The notes below the pieces were generated by a model. It worked only from the letters and a program-made list of their open reading frames with translations, was not told where the DNA came from and searched no databases. From assembly GCA_025055075.1 (NCBI GenBank), contig JANWYV010000014.1:1-64000 (forward strand): 64,000 nucleotides of DNA. Reading direction: 5' to 3'. Every line of letters begins with the position of its first letter. Positions within the stretch are counted from its first letter, which is position 1. This document shows positions 45,977 through 54,591 of this stretch, piece by piece. The translations under genes and the position numbers were made by a program. This DNA comes from Blastocatellia bacterium. Lineage in GTDB: Bacteria > Acidobacteriota > Blastocatellia > HR10.

Positions 45977-47185
45977 GTGAACCGAAGGTCTGGTCCTAGA
46001 CGATCGCTCTCATGGTATCTCCGATGGTGCGGATGGGTGTGTCTTCTCGGCGCCCCGGTGCTCGTGCGCGCGGAGGTGCGGGGCACAGTGATCAACGGCA
46101 CAACGGGGAAGCCAGCAGCCGGCGTCGAGGTGCATTTGGTCGTGCTCGAAGAGGGGATGCAAGTCGCCGAGAAGACGCAGACGGATGCGCAGGGACGGTT
46201 CGCCTTCTCAACCGCGGTGACGAAGCCCGCGATGGTGCGGGTGACCTATCAAGGCGTCAACTATCACGAGACGCTCTCTCCCGGGAGCACGTCCGTCACG
46301 CTGCGCATCTACGACGCGCGCGCGACCGGGACCTATGCGGTCGAGCGGCTCACGTATCTTGTGCAACCGATGGAGGGGCGTCTGTTGATCGGGCGGGAAT
46401 ATCTCGTTCAGAATCGGACGACGCCGCCGGTGACGCTCTCCCGTCCGGAAGGAGTGTTTGTATTCGCTCTTCCTGAAGGCGCGCGTCCCGAACGGGTCTC
46501 GGTGATCGGAGCCAGTGGGATGCCGCTGGCGATCGCGGCGCGCCCGACGAACGATGGGAGCTGGCGCATCGAACATCCGTTGCGACCGGGGGCGACGCCG
46601 TTCTTCGTCGTCACCCAACTCCCGTACGAGCAGGAGCAGGCACAGATTCGGGAAGTCTTGCCTTGGAATGTGGAACGCGTGCGGCTGCTTGTGCCCGAGC
46701 CGATGAAGGTCGAAGCTCCGGGCTTTCGACCGCTGGGGTCAGAGCAGGGGCTCTCGGTCTATGTCCTCGACAATGCCCGCGCCGGGATGGAGATCGCCTG
46801 GAGCGTGAGCGGTCGCGCGCCAAATGTTTTGGCCGAGGAAGCAGAGGGAGAGGCAAGAGGGACTGTTCGTGCCGTAGCGGGTCCGATCGCTAAGCGGCAA
46901 TGGATCCTTCTGGCCGCCTTGGCCGCGGCCTTCGCCATGAGCAGTGTGTTCGCCGTGCGGCGGCAGAAGGTGCGCGCGACGCCGGCGAAAGAGCGATCGT
47001 CGGAATCTCCTGCCGCCGCTCCTCCTCAAACGAGTGAGATGGCGGCGTTGAAGGATGAGCTTTTTGCGCTCGAACTCCAGCGACAGCGCGGGGAGATCTC
47101 CGAAGAGGACTACGAGGCCAAGCGTCGCGCGCTTCAGCGTTCCCTTGAAGCCGCGTTGCGCGCCGATGCTGGAACGTCCTCGTGA
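45977..47185 (+). CDS. Secreted carboxypeptidase-regulatory-like protein with CcmI-like tail
   Basis: 402 residues. A signal peptide (about 15-30) is followed by a CarboxypepD_reg-like domain (about 35-110, VRGTVINGTTGKPAAGVEVHLV). A larger beta-rich domain follows, then a membrane helix (about 308-324). The cytoplasmic tail has LKDELFALELQRQRGEISEEDYEAKRR, repeating the motif of the 99-residue neighbour. AAGGAGG four bases before the GTG fixes the start. Its place inside the ccm operon suggests work in cytochrome c assembly, but no known family covers the whole chain. Confidence 0.7.
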   Translation: MNRRSGPRRSLSWYLRWCGWVCLLGAPVLVRAEVRGTVINGTTGKPAAGVEVHLVVLEEGMQVAEKTQTDAQGRFAFSTAVTKPAMVRVTYQGVNYHETLSPGSTSVTLRIYDARATGTYAVERLTYLVQPMEGRLLIGREYLVQNRTTPPVTLSRPEGVFVFALPEGARPERVSVIGASGMPLAIAARPTNDGSWRIEHPLRPGATPFFVVTQLPYEQEQAQIREVLPWNVERVRLLVPEPMKVEAPGFRPLGSEQGLSVYVLDNARAGMEIAWSVSGRAPNVLAEEAEGEARGTVRAVAGPIAKRQWILLAALAAAFAMSSVFAVRRQKVRATPAKERSSESPAAAPPQTSEMAALKDELFALELQRQRGEISEEDYEAKRRALQRSLEAALRADAGTSS

Positions 47186-47296
47186 AGGCGATGCGATCAT
47201 CATGGCGCGTGGCAAGGCTTCTGCGGTATCTTGTGTGTGTTGCATGATGGGACATCGGATCAGTCCGCCACAAGAGATCGTTCGAGGAGGAAGGCG

Positions 47297-47719
47297 ATGA
47301 GCAATCCGAAGGTGAAATTCGCCGTCGCCATTGCGATTCTGTTGGGAGCGCTGGCGTGGTTAGCCGTGATCGGCATGCAGGAGAGCAAGGCCTACTACAT
47401 CACGGTCGCCGAGTTGAAGCGCATGGGCGAGAGCGTTCGGGAGAAGCGACTGCGAGTGGGCGGGCGCGTCGTTCCGGGCAGTATTCAGCGCGAAGGGCGA
47501 TACGTGAGGTTCCTGCTCGAGCAGGAGGACGAGACGCTGCCCGTCGTCTACGTGGGCAGGGATCCTGTGCCCGACACCTTCGTGGATCATGCAGAGGCGC
47601 TCGTCGAGGGACGATGGGGGGCGGATGGCGTCTTCCAAGCGCAGAAGCTGCAGGCCAAATGCGCCTCCAAGTACGAACCGGCGGAAGGCACTGGGGCTTC
47701 GGCTTCGTCGGGACGATGA
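47297..47719 (+). CDS. ccmE: Haem chaperone CcmE (CxxxY variant)
   Basis: 140 residues. A signal-anchor helix (about 8-26) is followed by an OB-fold domain (about 48-120) that shields haem. In most CcmE the covalent haem ligand is His in HxxxY; here the site is C122-A-S-K-Y126, so Cys stands in for His. The same change is known from Desulfovibrio-type and archaeal CcmE. GAGGAGG upstream supports the ATG at 47297. Separated from the preceding gene by 111 bases. Confidence 0.92.
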   Translation: MSNPKVKFAVAIAILLGALAWLAVIGMQESKAYYITVAELKRMGESVREKRLRVGGRVVPGSIQREGRYVRFLLEQEDETLPVVYVGRDPVPDTFVDHAEALVEGRWGADGVFQAQKLQAKCASKYEPAEGTGASASSGR

Positions 47720-47769
47720 GCACGCCAGCGCGCGCGGTGGCTCGTCTTTGATTGTCCGCATGCTCGCCA

Positions 47770-48480
47770 ATGGGTGACGTCCTCAATTCCAAGGCACTCG
47801 TCTTTGATGGCGTCTGTAAGACGTTCGGCGAGACCGCTGCCCTCTGGCAGGTGAGTTTCACCCTCGGCCCTGGGGAGATTGTGGCCGTCACAGGCGGCAA
47901 TGGTGCCGGGAAATCCACGCTCCTTCGTGTGGCCGCCTTTTTATTGAAGCCGACCTCGGGCAGCGTCTTCGTCTTCGGTCAACCGCGTCCGACGCCGGAG
48001 GTGAAGCGGCGGATCGGTCTTCTCGGGCACGCTCCGTTCCTCTACGAGGAATTGTCGGCGGAGGAGAATTTGAAGTTCTACGCTGCCCTTTATGCCTTAG
48101 GGCGAGGGGCCGATGACCGCATCGCGCGCGTACTGCGAGAGGTCGGGGCCGAAGATTTTCGACATCGTCCCGTCCGCACGCTCTCGCATGGGATGCGGAA
48201 GAGGGTCTCCTTGGCGCGCGCGATGCTCTCGGATCCGGATCTGCTTCTGTTCGATGAACCCTTCTCCGGGCTTGATGTGGCGAGCGTCGAGCGCGTGCGC
48301 GCCTTGATGATCGAATGGCGCCAGCGGGGGAAAGCGTTGCTCGTCACAACGCATCAGGTGGAATTGTTGGAGGGAATCGCCGATGGGGAGCTTGTCCTCG
48401 ACCGAGGGCGCGTCCTCTGCTGGCGGGCGCCGGTCCTTCGCGAGTCGGCGATCCCTCATTCTGTGACGGAACGCGCATGA
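47770..48480 (+). CDS. ccmA: Haem-handling ABC ATPase CcmA
   Basis: About 236 residues. Walker A is TGGNGAGKSTLL, signature LSHGMRKRVSLARAM, Walker B LLLFDEPFSGLD, switch His VTTHQVE. LSHG in place of LSGG is a normal CcmA trait. With CcmB it uses ATP to release holo-CcmE from CcmC. The start is uncertain: the ATG at 47770 lacks a clear ribosome site, and a TTG at 47752 is in frame. The stop overlaps ccmB as ATGA. Confidence 0.92.
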   Translation: MGDVLNSKALVFDGVCKTFGETAALWQVSFTLGPGEIVAVTGGNGAGKSTLLRVAAFLLKPTSGSVFVFGQPRPTPEVKRRIGLLGHAPFLYEELSAEENLKFYAALYALGRGADDRIARVLREVGAEDFRHRPVRTLSHGMRKRVSLARAMLSDPDLLLFDEPFSGLDVASVERVRALMIEWRQRGKALLVTTHQVELLEGIADGELVLDRGRVLCWRAPVLRESAIPHSVTERA

Positions 48481-49151
48481 GCTATTGGACGGCGGCGACG
48501 CGCATCGTGGCGAAGGATCTCTTGAGCGAAGCGCGAACGCGCGAGATGACCAACGCCATGCTCTTTTTCGCACTCCTGGTGCTCGTGCTCTTCAGCTTCT
48601 CCTTTCAGCCGGCTTCGGATGAGGAACGTCGGTTGGCCGCGGGCGTGCTGTGGATCGCCTTCCTCTTCGCCGGATTGAGCGTGCTCGATCGCTCGTTCCT
48701 GCGCGAGCGGGTGAACGATTGTCTGGATGCCCTGCGATTGACGCCCGCTTCGGCGAGCGCCCTCTTCGTGGGCAAATGCGTGGCGAACGCGCTCTTCCTG
48801 CTTCTGGCGGAGGTCATCTTGGTGCCGCTCTTTCTCATCTTCTTCGACCTCTCGTTTCGCGGCGATGTGGGAACGTGGCTCCTGGCGCTCATGCTGGGGA
48901 CGTGGGCGCTTGTCGTGAACGGGACGTTCTTCGCGGCGATGACGACGAACGTGCGGAGCCGCGAGTTGTTGTTGCCGCTTTTGCTTCTGCCGATCTCGGT
49001 GCCGGCGTTGATCGCCGTCGTCGAGGCGACGTCGGCGGCGCTCCTTGGTGAAGGCGCGATGGGCGTGTGGATCCAGGTGCTCATCGCGTTCGATGTCATC
49101 TACACGACGCTCGCCATGCTGCTTTTTGAAACGGTCCTGGAGGGAGCATGA
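48477..49151 (+). CDS. ccmB: Haem exporter permease CcmB
   Basis: 224-residue membrane protein with six hydrophobic segments. The family signature near the N-terminus is ATRIVAKDLLSEARTREM, and DRSFLRERVNDCLDALRLTP follows the second helix. Partner of CcmA in the release of haem-loaded CcmE. Overlaps both neighbours by four bases. Confidence 0.94.
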   Translation: MSYWTAATRIVAKDLLSEARTREMTNAMLFFALLVLVLFSFSFQPASDEERRLAAGVLWIAFLFAGLSVLDRSFLRERVNDCLDALRLTPASASALFVGKCVANALFLLLAEVILVPLFLIFFDLSFRGDVGTWLLALMLGTWALVVNGTFFAAMTTNVRSRELLLPLLLLPISVPALIAVVEATSAALLGEGAMGVWIQVLIAFDVIYTTLAMLLFETVLEGA

Positions 49152-49864
49152 GGAACGAATGGACGCTTCCGCGTTGGTGGTTTGGACTTGTCGGCGTCAC
49201 TGGCGTCGCGCTGATCCTGGGCGTGCTGCATGCGCTTTGGTTCGCGCCGACGGAGCGGACGATGGGGACCGTTCAGCGCATCTTCTACTATCACGTCAGC
49301 TCGGCGTGGACGGCCTTCGTCGCCTTTTTCATCAACTTCCTGGCGTGCATCGCGTACCTGAAGACGCGGCGTCCGAAGTGGGATGCCGTGGCTGTGAGCG
49401 CGGCTGAAGTGGGCGTGGTCTTCAGCACGGTGAATCTCGTTACCGGACCGATCTGGGCGAAGCCAGTGTGGGGGATTTGGTGGACATGGGACGCGCGACT
49501 GACGTCAACATTGGTGATGTGGCTGCTCTATGTGAGCTATCTCCTCTTGCGACAGTTCACCGCTGAGCAACCGAGCCAGCGCGTCTGGGCGGCGGCCTTT
49601 GGCATTTTCGCCTTCGTGGATGTCCCCCTCGTGTATCTCTCGATTCGGCTCTGGCGGACGCAGCATCCGGGGCCGGTCATCGCCGGAGGGGAGGGGTCGG
49701 GCATTGATCCCCAGATGTTCCTGGCGTTGCACGTATGCTTTCTCGCCTTCCTCTTGCTCTTCGCCGTGCTCTTTTACTGGCGTTATCGCTTAGAGGGACA
49801 ACGGGCGGAGCTGGCCGAGTTGCGCGCGCGATTGCATCGGCTGCAACTAGAGCGATTGGCCTGA
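49148..49864 (+). CDS. ccmC: Haem-handling protein CcmC
   Basis: 238 residues, six membrane helices. The periplasmic WWD motif WGIWWTWDARLTSTLVMWLLY and flanking His (FYYHVSSAW and the later LALHVCF) bind haem and load it on CcmE. The last 25 residues form a coiled-coil extension not usual in short CcmC. Followed by the small ccmD-like gene after 11 bases. Confidence 0.95.
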   Translation: MRNEWTLPRWWFGLVGVTGVALILGVLHALWFAPTERTMGTVQRIFYYHVSSAWTAFVAFFINFLACIAYLKTRRPKWDAVAVSAAEVGVVFSTVNLVTGPIWAKPVWGIWWTWDARLTSTLVMWLLYVSYLLLRQFTAEQPSQRVWAAAFGIFAFVDVPLVYLSIRLWRTQHPGPVIAGGEGSGIDPQMFLALHVCFLAFLLLFAVLFYWRYRLEGQRAELAELRARLHRLQLERLA

Positions 49865-49875
49865 GAGGGGGAGAG

Positions 49876-50034
49876 ATGCGAAACCTCGTCATCGCGATGA
49901 TCGTCGCCTGGCTCATTCATCTGGTGTATTTGCTGAGTCTCGCCCGAAGGCAGCGGCGGCTTCAGCAAGAGGCTGAGGAGTTGCGACAGATCGCAGAACG
50001 CTTGGAGCGATCCTCACCTCGCTCCATGTCGTGA
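49876..50034 (+). CDS. ccmD: Small haem exporter subunit CcmD
   Basis: 52 residues with one N-terminal membrane helix (NLVIAMIVAWLIHLVYLLSL) followed by a charged helix (RRQRRLQQEAEELRQIAERL), the size and shape of CcmD, which tethers CcmABC to CcmE. GAGGGGGAGAG precedes the ATG. Last gene of the ccm operon. Confidence 0.8.
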   Translation: MRNLVIAMIVAWLIHLVYLLSLARRQRRLQQEAEELRQIAERLERSSPRSMS

Positions 50035-50126
50035 AGAGGTGCACCGCGCGTGTTCGACAAGGGGCGTTCACTCACCGTGCTCCAGTTGAGCCCCATCCCC
50101 GTCGCGAAGTCCAGCCATCCCCGATT

Positions 50127-50987
50127 TCAGCACGAGCCGGCGAGGTTCAATATCCGGGCGGCGTTCTCATAGAGAATCTGGCGTCGCGTTTCTTCGGAGA
50201 AGCCATCGAGAGCCTCGAAATCCGCGAGCCAGCGCTCGGGGGTGATGAAGGGATAATCGCTGCCGAAGAGCATCTTGGCCGAGAGCCGTTTGCGAGCCGC
50301 CTCGAGGACCGTGGCAGCGATGTAGCGCGGCGACCAACCGGAGAGATCCATATAGACGTTCGGCTTATGTCCGATGATGGCGAGCAATTCCTCGTGCCAG
50401 GGCCATCCCGTGTGCGCGCCGATGATGATTAGCTCGGGGAAATCGGCAGCCACGGTGTCCAAGTAGATCGGTCGCGCATAGTCGAGCTTGATGCCGCCGC
50501 CACCGGGAAGCCCGGCCCCCAACCCGCTCGTGCCCGTGTGAAAGATCGTAGGCACGCCGAGCGCAGCGATCTTCTCGTAGAGGGGGTAAAAGCGCGCGTC
50601 GTGGGGATAGAAGGCTTGAAGGCTCGGATGAAATTTCACGCCCTTCAGGCCAAGTTCCGTGATCGCCCGTTCGACCTCCTCCAGTGCGCGTCGTCCCTTC
50701 CACGGATCCACGCTCGCGAATCCGATGAAACGTCCCGGGTACCGGCGGACGATCTCGGCGACTTCTTGATTGGTCACGGGGGGAAGGCCGGTCGCCGTCT
50801 CCGCATCCCACGCGAGCAAGACGCCAATGATGTCCAAGTCTTCGTAGTAGCGCGCGACGTCATCCATCTCGCGAACGGGGACGCTCGTGCGGAAGAAGCG
50901 CTCGGCTGCTGCGCGATACGGACCGATCGCCCCTTCCAGGAAGCTCGCCGTCGGCAAGTGGACGTGCATGTCAATAGCTCGCGGCAT
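50127..50987 (-). CDS. Amidohydrolase family 2 (TIM-barrel) enzyme
   Basis: 286 residues of the Amidohydro_2 type. Metal-site motifs are DMHVHLP (residues 6-12), FHTGTSG after strand 4, IGAHTGWPWHEE after strand 5 and FGSDYPFITPERW near the end with the metal Asp. Such enzymes hydrolyse or decarboxylate cyclic and aromatic compounds; the substrate is unknown. It overlaps the galT stop by 17 bases and is the last gene of the minus-strand operon. Confidence 0.88.
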   Translation of the reverse strand: MPRAIDMHVHLPTASFLEGAIGPYRAAAERFFRTSVPVREMDDVARYYEDLDIIGVLLAWDAETATGLPPVTNQEVAEIVRRYPGRFIGFASVDPWKGRRALEEVERAITELGLKGVKFHPSLQAFYPHDARFYPLYEKIAALGVPTIFHTGTSGLGAGLPGGGGIKLDYARPIYLDTVAADFPELIIIGAHTGWPWHEELLAIIGHKPNVYMDLSGWSPRYIAATVLEAARKRLSAKMLFGSDYPFITPERWLADFEALDGFSEETRRQILYENAARILNLAGSC

Positions 50988-52074
50988 CGCCCCCTTCCTC
51001 CTTCAGGATCTCGCCCACTTCTCGGCGCAGATATTCAGCCGCAGCTTCCGGCGGGGTGGGATTGATGAACAGCTCGGCGCCCCACTCGAATCCCGCGATG
51101 CGTGTCAGGCGCGGCACGATCTCCAGATGCCAGTGATAGTCGTATTCGATGGAGCTCCAATAGTCGGGATGGCCAGGTCGAGCGAACGCCGGGGGACTGG
51201 TGTGCAGGATGAAATTGTAGGGCGGATCATTGAGAAGCCGCTTCATGGCGCGGAGCGTCACGCGAAGGGCATGCGCCGTTCGCTGCAGCTCCTCATCGCT
51301 CAAGCGAGAGAAATCGTGCCGATGCGTCTTCGGTAAGATCCACGTCTCGAACGGGAACGCTGAGGCGAACGGCGCCCAGACCACAAAGGCGTCATCCTGA
51401 TAGATGACGCGCTCGCCGAAAGCCAGTTCCTGAGCGATGATGTCGCAGATGAGGCAGCGCTCTTTTTTGACGAAGTTCTCTCGGCAAACGGTCAGCTCTT
51501 GCTTGACGGCGGGCGGGACCATGGGCGTCGCGATGAGCTGCGAATGTGTGTGCGCCAACGACGCGCCCGCTTCCGGCTTGTGGTTTTTGAAGATGAGGAT
51601 GTAGCGGAGCCGAGGATCGCGGAAGAGATCGCGGATGCGCTCGCGATAGCTGATGAGCACGTCGCGGATCCAAGGGAGCGGCAAATCGGCGAGCGTCTTC
51701 GTGTGGTCGGGCGTCTCGATGATGACCTCGTGAGCGCCAGCCCCGCTGAGGACGTCGAAGAGGCCGACGCCGTATCGCCGCGCGTGATCCTCGATGCGCA
51801 GCGCTGGGAATTTATTTGAGACGACGCGCACGCGCCAACCCGGCGTGTTCGGCGCCGTCCCCGGCTCGCGCAGGGCGAAGATCTCCGGCGGCGTCTTATC
51901 CTCGTTCCCTTCGCAGAAGGGACAAGCGAGTGGCCGTCCTTCGCGCTCGGCCGGGGGGCGCGCCTCGATCAAATAGTCGCTCGGACGCCGCGCGCGTTCG
52001 GCCGCGATGATGACCCACCGATTGCGCAACGGATCGAATCGCAGTTCGCGAAGCGTATCTCGTTGAGGATTCAT
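50971..52074 (-). CDS. galT: Galactose-1-phosphate uridylyltransferase-like protein
   Basis: 367 residues of the HIT-superfamily GalT branch. The nucleophile motif reads H175-T-H177-S-Q179, a variant of HxHxQ. Zinc ligands are probably C51 and C54 (CPFC) and H124; a second Cys pair lies in CLICD. WHLEIVPRLTRIAGFEWGAE is the C-terminal signature. Classical GalT swaps UMP between UDP-glucose and galactose 1-phosphate; in an operon with a GH57 enzyme a glucose-1-phosphate role in glycogen turnover is possible. AGGAGGGAAG lies before the ATG. Confidence 0.9.
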   Translation of the reverse strand: MNPQRDTLRELRFDPLRNRWVIIAAERARRPSDYLIEARPPAEREGRPLACPFCEGNEDKTPPEIFALREPGTAPNTPGWRVRVVSNKFPALRIEDHARRYGVGLFDVLSGAGAHEVIIETPDHTKTLADLPLPWIRDVLISYRERIRDLFRDPRLRYILIFKNHKPEAGASLAHTHSQLIATPMVPPAVKQELTVCRENFVKKERCLICDIIAQELAFGERVIYQDDAFVVWAPFASAFPFETWILPKTHRHDFSRLSDEELQRTAHALRVTLRAMKRLLNDPPYNFILHTSPPAFARPGHPDYWSSIEYDYHWHLEIVPRLTRIAGFEWGAELFINPTPPEAAAEYLRREVGEILKEEGGDAASY

Positions 52075-52086
52075 TTCGCTTCCCTC

Positions 52087-54171
52087 CTATACCATCCAGT
52101 GCTCCATCTCGAATTCGCGTCCGGGCACTTGCAAGCGCAAGGCGCCGCTTGGCGGGTATCGCTCCAGCAGGCTGTCCACTTTCAACGTAAGGACGAGATC
52201 GAAGGACTCGCCGAAGTCGAGCTTCAACTCTGACAGCGAGAGGGCCATCTCGACGACGTCGGCGACGGCCCACGAAGGCGAATGGCGACCGGCCGAGATC
52301 TCGTACCGCTGCTCCCCGCCCGCCGTGTAAATCTCCACCTGCAGCGTCGCGTGCTCGAGAAGCGGACGGGCGTTCTCCCGCAAGTCAATGCGGAGATAGA
52401 GGTGTTCGGGATCGAATCCGAAATAAAGCGTCACGAGATGTCCGCTCGCGCGATGCATCGCGCCGTGAGCCTGCAGGCGGATCATCCCGGCCGGCGCCCA
52501 CTCGAAGTAGTGCGTGTCGCGTCCATCGAGGATCGGGCGCAGGAACGCCACGGGCGTGCGCAGCACGAGGCTGCGTTCCGTACGAATCGGCGTCTCCAGA
52601 TACGAGGGGGGGACGAGCCCCAAGCCCGCATACACATTCTTCAGATGCCTTCGGAAGAGTTCGTCGAAGATTGGGTCCTGAGGGCTATGATGCGGTTCGC
52701 CGAACCACCAGAACCAATCGCTACCTTCGGCAGCCAGCAGGGAGCGTCGTGCCAGCTCAACGGATGCTTCCTCCTTCGCGGAGAGAGCGGCGTGCACTGA
52801 GGCGGCCCATCGTCGCCGCGCCCGCTCCAAATATCGCCAGGCCGTGTTCTTCTCCTCATCGCCGATCCAAGTCGTGAAGTTCGCTTCGATCCAGGAGCCA
52901 GGATGCATGCGTCGCAGTTCCGGGAGCGTCGGGCACATGGCGAGCGCTCGACTGAAGGTGAGCGTTTCAATCCACGGCTCTTCCTCCAATCGCTGATAGA
53001 GGCGCGTGAGGAAGTCATGGCCGTTGGCCGGATAATGTTCCCACGGATTCTCGCCGTCGAGGATGACGGCGACGATCGCGCTCGGGGCCCGCTCGTGGAT
53101 CGCGCGCAACCGACGGAGGAAATCCTCCACGGCGTCCTCGCTCCGCCATCGCGGATAGACGAAGCCGATCAAATCCGACAGCTCATGATCGCGGAAGAAG
53201 AGCGCGATCGCCCGCCCGTCTTGCGTGAAGCGATAGGGCCGCCAATGTGCGTCCTCACGCCGCGCCTCCGGAGGGAGGCTGTGGAAGAGGACAGCGCCAT
53301 CGCTCGCTGTCCACGCGAGGCCGGCTTCGGCCATGAGCCGCACGGCCTCTTCGCTGATGGCGCCTTCGGCGGGCCACATCCCTTGCGGACGACGACCGAA
53401 GACGGCCTCGCATTTCTCCAACGCCCGGGCGATCTGTTCGCGCGCGTCTTCCGGAAAGCGAAAATGGAGATCATCCAGCCGAATCCCCGGCGTCGCGTGC
53501 CGGGCGATCTCGATGTCGCAGAGCAACGGCAGGATCGGATGATAGTACGGCGTCGTCGAGACCTCAATGCGTCCCTGCTCCCAAAGCTTCCGATAGAGCG
53601 GAAGCGTCGTGCGGAAGATCTGCTCCATCACCTCCTGAAGCTGCCGCTTCTCCTCCTCCCGATACCCCCGTTGCTTCCCGACAAGTGCGCGAATCCCCGC
53701 GTGCGTCCGCTTCCAGCTCTCGCCGAGCCAGTGCAGGTGGAAGAGGATCTGTAGGTCGCGCAGGTCTTGCGGCGCGAACCGACGGCGCGCGTCCCGCCGT
53801 GCTCGCAGCTCGCGATAGCGCGGATGCGCCTCGATGGCCGAAGGGGGGACGAGGAAGTAGTGCTCCAGGAGGAACGCGCGCTCCGCGGAGTCCATCTCCT
53901 CCGGAGCCTTGCGAAAGTGCACGAGAAACGGATCCTCGGCACGACCGCTCGCATAGTCTTCGAGGCTTTCGATCAAACTGGGAACGAGATTGAACGTCAC
54001 CTGGAGACGTTCGTACCGACTCGCAATCCACGCCATCTCGTAATAGTCCTTCAGCGCGTGCAGGTAAACCCAAGGGAGCTCATACCGACCCGTCCGGTAA
54101 TCCTTGTACATCGGTTGGTGCATGTGCCAGAGCAGGAGCAACCTCATACGTCGCTCGGACAAGCAGCCCAT
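52087..54171 (-). CDS. GH57 family glycoside hydrolase
   Basis: 694 residues. The N-terminal beta/alpha-barrel (about 9-400) has the GH57 motifs HMHQP (16-20), YYHPILPLL (209-217), GMWPAEG with probable nucleophile E269, and LDGENPWEHY (371-380) with acidic D372/E374. A beta-sandwich (about 520-690) follows. It resembles the alpha-amylase/alpha-mannosidase (COG1449) branch acting on alpha-glucans. No signal peptide, so probably cytoplasmic and acting on storage glucan. The ATG at 54171 follows the receiver-gene stop by three bases; a second ATG lies at 54147. Confidence 0.92.
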   Translation of the reverse strand: MGCLSERRMRLLLLWHMHQPMYKDYRTGRYELPWVYLHALKDYYEMAWIASRYERLQVTFNLVPSLIESLEDYASGRAEDPFLVHFRKAPEEMDSAERAFLLEHYFLVPPSAIEAHPRYRELRARRDARRRFAPQDLRDLQILFHLHWLGESWKRTHAGIRALVGKQRGYREEEKRQLQEVMEQIFRTTLPLYRKLWEQGRIEVSTTPYYHPILPLLCDIEIARHATPGIRLDDLHFRFPEDAREQIARALEKCEAVFGRRPQGMWPAEGAISEEAVRLMAEAGLAWTASDGAVLFHSLPPEARREDAHWRPYRFTQDGRAIALFFRDHELSDLIGFVYPRWRSEDAVEDFLRRLRAIHERAPSAIVAVILDGENPWEHYPANGHDFLTRLYQRLEEEPWIETLTFSRALAMCPTLPELRRMHPGSWIEANFTTWIGDEEKNTAWRYLERARRRWAASVHAALSAKEEASVELARRSLLAAEGSDWFWWFGEPHHSPQDPIFDELFRRHLKNVYAGLGLVPPSYLETPIRTERSLVLRTPVAFLRPILDGRDTHYFEWAPAGMIRLQAHGAMHRASGHLVTLYFGFDPEHLYLRIDLRENARPLLEHATLQVEIYTAGGEQRYEISAGRHSPSWAVADVVEMALSLSELKLDFGESFDLVLTLKVDSLLERYPPSGALRLQVPGREFEMEHWMV

Positions 54172-54174
54172 CGT

Positions 54175-54561
54175 TCACGATCCAGCATCGCGCGTGCGGG
54201 GAGCCGTCCGCTGGGCGAGGACGCGCTCCACTTCCTCCATGAGCGCGCGAGGATCGGTCGACTTCACACAATAGCTGTGCGCGAGCCAGGACGTGTAGTC
54301 GTCCTGGAATGAGGCGTAAGCCGAGCAGATGATGACCGGGATCTGCGGATATCGCGCGGCGATCTCCCGAAGGAGATCGAGTCCGCTCTCGGCCTTCAAG
54401 CGAATGTCGAGGATCACCAGATCGAAGGGTTCGCTCTCGAGGGCCTTGAGCGTCTGGTGCCCATCTTCGGCTTCGACGACCTCATGCCCGCCCTCGGTCA
54501 ATATGGTCGCATAGAGGAGCCGAATGTTCGGCTCATCATCCACAATCAAGATCTTCGCCAT
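54175..54561 (-). CDS. Single-domain response regulator (CheY-like receiver)
   Basis: 128 residues: one receiver domain and nothing else. Acidic pocket D8 and D9, phospho-acceptor D52 (VILDIRLKAE), switch S80 and conserved K100. It has no DNA-binding output, so it must act through protein contact or pass phosphate on. It lies 30 bases after the histidine kinase and three before the GH57 gene. Confidence 0.93.
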   Translation of the reverse strand: MAKILIVDDEPNIRLLYATILTEGGHEVVEAEDGHQTLKALESEPFDLVILDIRLKAESGLDLLREIAARYPQIPVIICSAYASFQDDYTSWLAHSYCVKSTDPRALMEEVERVLAQRTAPRTRDAGS

Positions 54562-54591
54562 GACCGTTCTCCGTAACTTCCGCGCAGCGCC

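Noticed and set aside
47760-47777. Five-codon leader peptide before ccmA
   Set aside because: An ATG-to-TGA mini-frame spans the ccmA start, but there is no ribosome site and such short frames are expected by chance.
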